Assembly (NCBI RefSeq): GCF_918797505.1
Contig: NC_092793.1
Location: forward strand, 43,140,243 to 43,204,242
DNA length: 64,000 nt
DNA from: Bemisia tabaci
Lineage: Eukaryota > Arthropoda > Insecta > Hemiptera > Aleyrodidae
Direction of reading: 5' to 3'
In this document: positions 56,383-64,000 of the stretch, in pieces
Numbering within the stretch: position 1 is the stretch's first letter
Layout: the number at the start of each line of letters is the position of its first letter
Program-made: the position numbers and the translations under genes
The notes under the pieces: generated by a model
The model's input: only the letters and a program-made list of their open reading frames with translations
Database searches by the model: none
Told to the model about the DNA's origin: nothing

Positions 56383-58077
56383 CCCTAGTAGCAGAGCTAA
56401 ATTCACAGTATGTAAACAAAGTATAAAGGTTATATAAAGAGCATATATACAGGGTGTTCGAAAAGTCCCCTCCCCCCCTCTAACTTTTGACCTAATTGAG
56501 GCAGAGATTTGAAACTTGGAGGGTTTTCCTAGATCAAAGGGAGCTACTTTTTGACCCCCCCCCAAAATTTTGGGGGGCCCCATTTTGGGGGGGTTACGGA
56601 CCCTAACTTTTAATTTTCAAATGGGAAGACCCCTTTTGTGATACCTCGTTCGAAAGAGCATAAAAAAAGAAAAATTTTCGCGCAAACCGGAAGTCATTAT
56701 CTCAAACCGTTTCAAAATGGCGGCCGGTCAAAGTTCCAAATGACCGAAAATTGGCACCTCTGCTTTTTGCACATGGATTTGCTTGAAACTCGGTATCTGG
56801 GGGTGTTTTGGCACGAGAAAAACGAATTTAACGTTAGATTTTCAAAAAAACCCTAATTTTTCAAAATGGCGACCGGTTTAGGCTCAAAAAGGCCGAAAAT
56901 TTGACAAACTCGATTTTTTTGCCAGTGGATTCACCTGAAATTCGGTATGTGGGGGTATTTTGACCCGAGAATAACGAATTCAACGTTAGATTTTTAAAAA
57001 AAACCCTAATTATTCAAAATGGCCGCCGATTAAAGTTCAAAATGGTCAACAATTGGCAACCTCGACTTTTTGCCAATAGATTCGCCTGAAACTCGGTGAA
57101 ATAACGTCGAATTCGTTTGTCTCCCACCCAGATACCCTCAAACTCCGAGTTTGAGGCGAATCTATCGGCAAAAAGTCGAGGTTGCCAATTGTTGACCATT
57201 TTGAACTTTAATCGGCGGCCATTTTGAATAATTAGGGTTTTTTTAAAAATCTAACGTTGAATTCGTTATTCTCGGGTCAAAATACCCCCACATACCGAAT
57301 TTCAGGTGAATCCACTGGCAAAAAAATCGAGTTTGTCAAATTTTCGGCCTTTTTGAGCCTAAACCGGTCGCCATTTTGAAAAATTAGGGTTTTTTTGAAA
57401 ATCTAACGTTAAATTCGTTTTTCTCGTGCCAAAACACCCCCAGATACCGAGTTTCAAGCAAATCCATGTGCAAAAAGCAGAGGTGCCAATTTTCGGTCAT
57501 TTGGAACTTTGACCGGCCGCCATTTTGAAACGGTTTGAGATAATGACTTCCGGTTTGCGCGAAAATTTTTCTTTTTTTATGCTCTTTCGAACGAGGTATC
57601 ACAAAAGGGGTCTTCCCATTTGAAAATTAAAAGTTAGGGTCCGTAACCCCCCCATAATGGGGCCCCCCAAAATTTTGGGGGGGGGGGTCAAAAAGTAGCT
57701 CCCTTTGATCTAGGAACACCCTCCAAGTTTCAAATCTCTGCCTCAATTAGGTCAAAAGTTAGAGGGGGGGAGGGGACTTTTCGAACACCCTGTATAAGAA
57801 GAATGTATAATCAAAGTATAACGGTTATATAAAATATACATATAAAGAGCGTATTTATATAAAAGATGAATAACTGAAGTATAACAGTTATATAAAACAT
57901 TTTTACAAATAACTTTTATATAAACAAATTATAAAGGTTATTCGCGCAATTTATAAAATTGTTTAATTAATAACGGTTATACGACGGCGGTTTCCTTTGA
58001 ACATCCCGTTACTTAACCGTTGCGTATGAGTGGTATACTTTCGTTAAAAATTTTTTTATATAAATCTGCTACTAGGG
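56383..58077. mobile_element. CCCTAGTAGCAGA-ended element with iterated GGTTATATAAA words
   Basis: CCCTAGTAGCAGA at 56383 and its complement TCTGCTACTAGGG ending 58077. Excluding the nested foldback it is about 350 bp. The interior repeats words such as GTATAA(A/C)GGTTATATAAA (56420, 57811, 57871, 57931 and so on). No coding. Confidence 0.65.
56450..57792. mobile_element. Foldback element D, 1343 bp
   Basis: Ends CAGGGTGTTCGAAAAGTCCC; TATA flanks both sides (56446-56449 and 57793-57796). Arms of about 640 bp, centre near 57100-57130. The shared core (GATACCTCGTTCGAAAGAGC ... GCGCAAACCGGAAGTC) is at 56639-56694, and TAATTGAGGCAGA...TTTGAAACTT near 56493 matches element C. Nested in the 56383-58077 element. 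Mirror ORFs 56638-56856 and 57384-57602 are identical because of the palindrome. Confidence 0.85.
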
Positions 58078-58931
58078 ATTTGTAAATAACGAGGAGAGGC
58101 GGGCAAAACGGCTAAAATCCGATCTAATCATTGCCGTTTTTCTGTTGAATTGATGTTGCCGCGGACTGACAACTGTATCTACACATGGTTTCTGTTCAGC
58201 ATATCGATACGTAAGTATGTTTATACGTCGAATCTAATTTTCACGTCAGGGAGTCGACACATTTCAATTTTTTCGATTTTATACGGAAAATTGATGGTTT
58301 TTCGGGATTGAAATCATTATTGTTTCATGAAAAATAAATGCACCCAAAATGACTATAGCATATTGATTTTTACACATTTGCACTCACGAAATTGGTTGGT
58401 AAATTCAACGAGTGGGTGCATCGACCTGGTATATCAAGTTTTTGCAATTTTTTACGGCAAATCGGTAGATTTCGGGATGTAGATTGCTTACTTTCAATTC
58501 ATGGATGAATAAAGCATGAACATGGTTGAACTTCTTTGCATGGAAATACGTTTAAAATAACAAAATCAAGACAGATCTAATGCAATTGCATTTCTATCGA
58601 GTAAATTTCTTTTCAATAATATAACGGGATTTATAGTACTGGTGATTTGGGTATTTTAGCCCCAAAATACCTTTAAATCGACTTTATCTTTCAGAAGTTC
58701 GACAGAATTTTTCCTTTCTTCGCTTAAATTATTACGTAGCACTTTTCTTTAATAATCTGATAAGATTTTGCATGGGGCAGATCAAAAAACTTAAACTCGT
58801 TCGAATAGCTTTCTACATTCACAACACGGTCTCGTCAAGGTGCGTCGTTGACCTCGCAGTGTTGGATCGTATGAATTCTCTTGTTGTGCTACTTGCCTAT
58901 TTTGAAATCTCTGTAAATGGAAACTAAAGGA

Positions 58932-58998
58932 GTTGATATGTGCGAGTTAATGCGACGCGCCTTATCAACACATTGTGTTGGAGTTCACTGCTTGTTTT
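58932..58998 (-). repeat. 70-bp repeat shared with Helitron 2
   Basis: Reverse complement of 15697-15766 (GTTGATATGTGCGA through CTGCTTGTTTT), with a three-base difference near CGACGCGCC. Confidence 0.8.
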
Positions 58999-59244
58999 AA
59001 CAGTGCACTGGAATTTTACGATGTATTTAGGATAAGTCTCTCCTTACCTCATGTCGCGTAAAAATTACGAACGGCCAGAGAGGCTGGATAGGGTGTCTGA
59101 CAGAGTGCTTAACAGGAGAAGGTTTGCATGATGATTTTGGCAATGTCGATAAGTTGGAAGCTTCATGCAATTCAATTGCCTTAAGTTGCGACTTTTCTTC
59201 CGATCAGATCGCAGAAAATCGGCACTTATCGACCAAATGTTGAC

Positions 59245-59337
59245 TGAGAGTTGCAACTAAGTTGCAACTTAGTTGCGACTTTTAACCAATATTGTTTCAA
59301 CTTCTTGCAACTTTAACTTTGAAAAATGCTACTTGGG
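59245..59337 (-). repeat. CCCAAGTAGCA terminus with iterated TTGCAACTT words
   Basis: On the minus strand it starts CCCAAGTAGCATTTTTCAAA at 59337 and continues with AAGTTGCAA-type words (AGTTGCAACTTAGTTGC and so on). The same terminus as 3907 and 44868, but a different interior word. The other end is not found. Confidence 0.6.
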
Positions 59338-60257
59338 AGCGAAAGATGCGTTTGTTGTTCCCTCTGATTGTTCATCAACTGATTGTTCATGTTCCCTCTT
59401 CTTTTGTCACAAATTCGCTATTTAGATTAAGAGGGCGTGTTAGAGTTGTATCTCTCGCTCTATGCAGGGCCAATCAAGAACCACTCTCTATCAGCCAATG
59501 AGGAACAGCCACCGCTACCAGTAGTTTGTTACTCGTATCTTAGCTCGCGGTTCGGCGTCCTTCTTTTTTTTGCTACACATTTTGCCTTCGTCATTCTCGA
59601 ACATGAACAAATCAGAATGTACCTAAATCACAGCAATTTCGTTCCGTTATTTCTTCAACTTTCCAGATCAAAAAAAAAAAAAAAAAATATTCTAAGGATA
59701 TTTAAGCCCGGTACCTACCTATTAGGTACGAGTTAAAAGGAGTTCAGAGATTTTCCAAATTTCTGGCTCTGGGACCAAAACTATTTTTCTTTTGTCGTAA
59801 ATATGCCGTTAGAAGTCGATACCTTCGGCCCATACGACGCCAGCCGTATTTCTCCGAAATACGTTACCTAAACTCGATTTGCGCAGCGAAAATTACTGAT
59901 ATCAACTCCTAACCAAGATGTCGACGTTTTTATGCAGCATTGGTTAAAAAAATTAGAATTTCCCTTTCACAAAAAAAACTATCACACTTTACTTGAATCA
60001 ACCTGTTCACTAAATCAGTTAGAACAATCTTCGCAATAAGCAGTGTTTCTTCCTCAAGGAAGTGTTGTTCCTTCCTTTCCAATTGTTGTTCTAAGTGTAC
60101 GCAACGTGAAATAGCTGAACCTAGGTGCCGTGATTGAGGTTGTCATATTTAATACCTACGAGACTGTCACATTAACGTTTTGCGTGCTATTTAACTCAGG
60201 TAGATCATTGTTTTTTATATGAGTGGAAAGTCTGAATTTATGCGTGAAAAAACGTAA

Positions 60258-60691
60258 CCCTAGTGGAAGTGAACCTCATGCGGCGGGAGGTCTGCAGGTG
60301 GTTAACCATCCGCGGCGGGGACTAACCTCCTGCAACCTCCTGCTAACCTCAAGCAACCTCCCGTCGCATGGGGTGAACACCCTGTTCCAGGAAAAAACCG
60401 AGTAACCTCCCGCGAACCTCCTGCGAACCTCATGCAGACCTCTCGCAAGCCTTAGTTACCTGCACGGGGTTACAGGCCCTTGCTTGAGGTGATTAAGGCT
60501 TGCGAGAGGTTTACATGAGGTTCGCAGGAGGTTCGCGGGAGGTTGCTCGTATTTTTTCCTGGAACAGGGTGTCCACCTCATGCGACGGGGGGTTGCTTGA
60601 GGTTAGCAGGAGGTTGCAGGAGGTTAGTCCCCGCCGCGGATGGTTAACCACCTGCAGACCTCCCGCCGCATGAGGTTCACTTCCACTAGGG
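60258..60691. mobile_element. 434-bp palindrome of iterated AACCTCCTGC words
   Basis: Ends CCCTAGTGGAAGTGAACC and its complement; the arms meet near 60465-60480. The interior is largely iterated words CC(T/C)GCGAACCTC / AACCTCCTGC. Arms differ at few bases. No coding; the ORF at 60223-60405 is an artefact. Its terminus resembles CCCTAGTAGCAG of 56383. Confidence 0.75.
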
Positions 60692-62274
60692 AAATACCTG
60701 GGTGAGGAGTTAATTTCAGTGATTTTTGTCGTACAAATTGTGTCCCATGTGGAATTTTGATAAGAAAACGTGCATGTATTATGTAGTTTGAAGTTACACC
60801 CTGTCTAGTGGTCCCTTTTTCTCAAAAATTCACTTCTGGTGTTACTGCACTCCTTGGTGACATACCTAATAGAGCTCTTAAAAACTAATGGAGAGGGAAG
60901 CACTGTGTGTTACCATTACTGTTGATTTTTCATTTTGGTGTAAAATTTAAAGAAGTGCTTTTGACGACGTATGAAAGAGTATTTGAACTTCATACCCATT
61001 ACTTATGTGTGAAGAAAACACTGGGGGATAAACAAAACACTCCTGAAGAATCTGAATATACATTCTTTGTTAATACAATATCACTTTTTCAGCCTCTTAA
61101 AAAACTCTTTGGAAATAGAAGTAGACCGGTAAAAAAGGGATGATGGTTGGAGGAGAATATATTTACACAGTAAAACTTAACAAATAATTTGTACATCAAT
61201 TAACAGATTGCATTAAAGGATTAATTGAGCAATAGGTAAAACACTCTTATAACAAGGAAATGAGGCAAGAAAAATCATTATCTTTCTGAACATGACAGTA
61301 ACTAACTAAATTCATCAGATGACCTTACTTAATGCAACACCATCTTAATGGCACGGACTCAAAAGCATGGCCGGCATAGCACAAAAGATCCTACTCAAAG
61401 TCAGCCATGTTTGAATTAACAAATAATGCATGTTGACAGAGGGAAACTTCACATTTCCCAAGACTTTCCTGATATAGAAGACTAGAAGTCACTCTGTAGT
61501 CACTGCGTTTAAGTAAAGTTACATTATGAACTGAACTTTTCGTCCAGGCTTTAGCAAGAGGATAAATACTTATCCGCTGGTTACGTAGCAAGCAAATTTG
61601 ACCAGAGGTGTTGGGATCGGTCCTTAAATCAGCAATGGACATAGAGATTATGAAAGTATAAATGGCCAGAGGCTGAGTGGGAATGAAACAGTATAGAGTA
61701 ATAGGAGTACAAAGATTTATATATATTAAAGAAAATACAATTTTAATATAACAAATAAGGAGCTTGACTAATGTGTACGACTTGGAGAAGTTCTAAGTCT
61801 AGTTGAATAAAAGAAAATGAAGCTTGCATTTGAGTGAAGTGAGTGCATCAATCGCTTCAGTTAAGTTGAAGCATGTTCCTGTGAACACTTTCACAAACAT
61901 ATGAAAGCTCCTATCAAAATAAAGGCAACGACAGCAAAATAGTTTTATTGAGAGTATCTGTAAGAAAATTGGAATAGAGAAAAGATGATTTTGAAGCTAC
62001 GTATTTGAAATCCTAGTTGGATGGAAACATTTTTGCCAAAAGCAAAAAACGAAGCATTACTTTTCATTAAATTGAGACCAATGTTGATAAGGGCTGCATT
62101 TACCTAAGAAGGTTACTTGTTTGATACCTATGTAATGATCTGACTTTAGCAGATGAGATAAAAATCTAACAAACTGGATGGAAATTAGATGGCATTGATA
62201 AACCAGGGTTGGTGCAGCCAAAGAAAGATATAATTGAAGAACTTCTTGCAAATTTTTCGAGAACTGCAGACTGA
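60692..62274. other. Stretch without recognisable gene
   Basis: AT-rich with small unidentifiable open frames (60907-61143 plus, 61391-61642 minus, 62057-62290 minus). No repeat noticed. Confidence 0.45.
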
Positions 62275-62817
62275 AAAGGACCCTGCACACCTCTTATGGG
62301 AAAGTGAACCATGAAGGATCCTTAATTGTTTAATGGCATTTGATTCTCCTCAAGATGCTGATCAAAAGTTATCATTGCGCCAGCTTTCATCGTTTTCTCA
62401 AAAAATGGCCGAGAAGATTCAATTATTCGGCGATGAAGAGCCAGAAAGATTCCTCATTTCAGCACTTGAGTGAACGGTCGGCTGTAAGTCAACAAGGAAA
62501 TCAGGGGAACTCCAGCACCGAGCGGCAGTCTTCTCTCGGGATTCCGCCCGCCGTTTTGCTCGACCATTCAAATCAGTTTCTCTCTCCCGCTCTACTATCA
62601 CCTCTTCCCCATGTCTCTAAATCGAATGTTTTGTTCTTTTTGATTCATTGTCGCCAAATAATTGAATCTTCTCGGCCGTTTTTTGCGAAAACGGTGCATC
62701 GTAGAAAGTTGACAGAATGATAACTTTTGATCAGCATCTTGAAGAGAATCGAATGTCAAAAAACAATTAAGGATCCGTCATGGTGCACTTTCCCATAAGA
62801 GGTGTGCGAGGTCCTTT
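62275..62817. mobile_element. Foldback element, 543 bp, AAAGGACC ends
   Basis: AAAGGACCCTGCACACCTC at 62275 and complement of AAAGGACCTCGCACACCTC ending at 62817; arms of about 150 bp including CTTATGGGAAAGTG and GATCCTTAATTGTTT, and AGATGCTGATCAAAAGTTAT. The middle (about 62430-62640) is not paired. The 126-codon ORF 62340-62720 runs through the arms and is unlikely to be real. Confidence 0.7.
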
Positions 62818-64000
62818 AAAAAGAAGTCTATTTTCTCCGAAATATATCTTTGCTTCAATACAGCGTTTTTGATCAAGTTTCCGAATTTTTAAAAATACTT
62901 CCGCATCCTACACGCGCAAATGAGTAATTTATATCAAAAGAAGTCCACTAGAAGTCCGCCTTGAGTTTTTACGACGATAAAAATATTCCTTCAAACTTTA
63001 AAAAATTAATAAACTCGCTGAAATGTATCCCATTTGCGCCTAGGTATTCAGCGTTTTTGGCCAAGTTTCCGATTTTTTAAAAAATACTTGCGCGTCTTGC
63101 ACGACATTATTTTCAGTTTAGGTATATCAAAGAAGTGTGTTAGGAGACTATCATTTTTAAATTTTTGGGGCTCTTGCGTGACTGCTTCGTCCCTAAAGGA
63201 AAGCATCAAATCGTCAAAAATCTCAAATATTGGGATCGCAAATTTTACAAAAAATGTGCGATGCAGCTGCACTTAAACCTTAGGTACCTAAAAATCTAGA
63301 ACTTGGCCACAAGTGTTTTCCAACCAAATGGAACATTTTTTAAACCAGAAAACGTAACTTTTTGAGGGTCAACCTTTTTGTAGGACACCCTAGTACATAC
63401 CTACGTATAGGTAGTCTTAAATATTGTGACCTAGCTTACCTGCTAGAAAAGAAGAATGATAGATCAAACTCACAGCACATTACTTTATCCTGTCTCGTCG
63501 GCGGCGATTCAGACCTATCATTGCAGGATCGACTACCTATATTATCATATGATTGAGATGATGTGGCAATGATACTTACTGTCTACTTGCTCAAATTGAG
63601 ACAGCATCCTAACATGAGACATGTCAGGAATTTTCTTTTTTTCCATCTTTGGTAGCCTTTTTAAGTGATTCTTAAACAAAAAAGGCGTGGTTACCTCAAA
63701 GGGTAGCATCTAAAGAAAACGAAAGCTAGTCTTAAACTCGAAGGTAAGTTTTGGAGTGATTTTTTTTTTTGAAAAGCGTATTTTGAGAGAAATGCAAGTG
63801 CTCGAAATAGTGTTGGTGGTAATTTATTCACCCTCAGCCGTATCAGACTCAAAATATGTGTGAATCTCAAAAATATATTCCAGTTGATGGAGTTGTATGC
63901 AATTTTTTTTATTTCGACCGCTGCTCAAAATTTGGTAATAAAAAAAATACCAAAAAATTTAACATTTTTTACCAAGGCAATTTTAAGTCGTGCCTTTTTT
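62818..64000. other. Terminal stretch without recognisable gene
   Basis: Contains a degenerate duplication: CAGCGTTTTTGATCAAGTTT at 62861 and CAGCGTTTTTGGCCAAGTTT at 63048 (about 187 bp apart), each followed by TTTTTAAAAA-ATACTT. Near 63383 GTAGGACACCCTAG resembles a mariner-type end but has no partner. No gene. Confidence 0.45.

Larger units (their letters stand above)
58078..60257. other. Stretch without recognisable gene
   Basis: No gene identified. Contains the repeat at 58932-58998, TTGCAACTT words ending in the terminus at 59327-59337, and an A run (about 59670-59686). Open frames 59292-59501 and 59437-59736 are not recognised. Confidence 0.45.

Noticed and set aside
62340..62720. 126-residue ORF
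   Set aside because: Spans both arms and the loop of the 62275-62817 foldback, and shows no known domain.
63362..63400. Mariner-like end GTAGGACACCCTAG
   Set aside because: No inverted partner or transposase nearby; too short to claim.

Overview
The window looks like a stretch of insect nuclear genome, probably hemipteran, made almost entirely of transposable elements. Evidence: no bacterial-type gene blocks; long AT-rich noncoding tracts; TTAGG-type (CCTAA) repeats; Helitron, mariner, hAT, Penelope-like and CR1-type elements side by side; frequent GTAGGTAC/TAGGTACC strings. The species call is inference only. I see no intact host gene, rRNA or convincing functional tRNA.

Layout. 1-5354: end of a Helitron with a 175-bp satellite array, a PIF1-type helicase remnant, a composite tRNA-Gly-like insertion and a clean CTAG 3' end. 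6579-15870: a second, nearly complete copy of the same Helitron (host A before TC, CTAG then host T), carrying two large foldback insertions (7062-10146 and 10873-12520) at TATA sites in its satellite. 16531-21120: foldback, a third helicase scrap, a mariner transposase remnant and two MITEs. 22533-25965: candidate 3.4-kb TIR element with a nested hAT-like MITE. 26271-30036: 3.8-kb TIR element with a nested palindrome whose loop carries interstitial CCTAA repeats. 30827-32807: second copy of the 10873 foldback. 36520-38620: small Helitron-like unit with a 177-bp tandem repeat, then a pogo/Tigger-like MITE. 41544-43933: almost perfect palindrome with 1178/1179-bp arms. 44652-47060: mariner-derived foldback with a composite insertion, abutting a Penelope-like GIY-YIG remnant. 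48365-49359: mariner-type foldback. 49455-54915 (minus strand): CR1/L2-like retrotransposon with esterase ORF1, AP endonuclease and reverse transcriptase, broken by a textbook hAT insertion (8-bp duplication) and a 5' foldback insertion. 56383-60691: elements ending in CCC(T)AGT-type termini, with interiors of iterated short words. 62275-62817: last foldback.

The dominant signal is the density of long inverted repeats: at least 13, about 19 kb or some 29% of the window. Several unrelated ones share ends of the type CAGGGT(G/T), a TA or TATA target, internal tandem modules and a common core of about 75 bp, and they look like an expanding foldback superfamily. A second group shares CCC(A/T)AGT(A/G)G termini, while its interiors are built from iterated words that differ between members. 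These two groups are the best candidates for something not well described. Transcripts crossing the arms would form long dsRNA, so an RNAi role is a testable inference. Because many arms are nearly identical, an assembly or fold-over artefact must be excluded for each palindrome, although target duplications and related copies elsewhere support several as real insertions.
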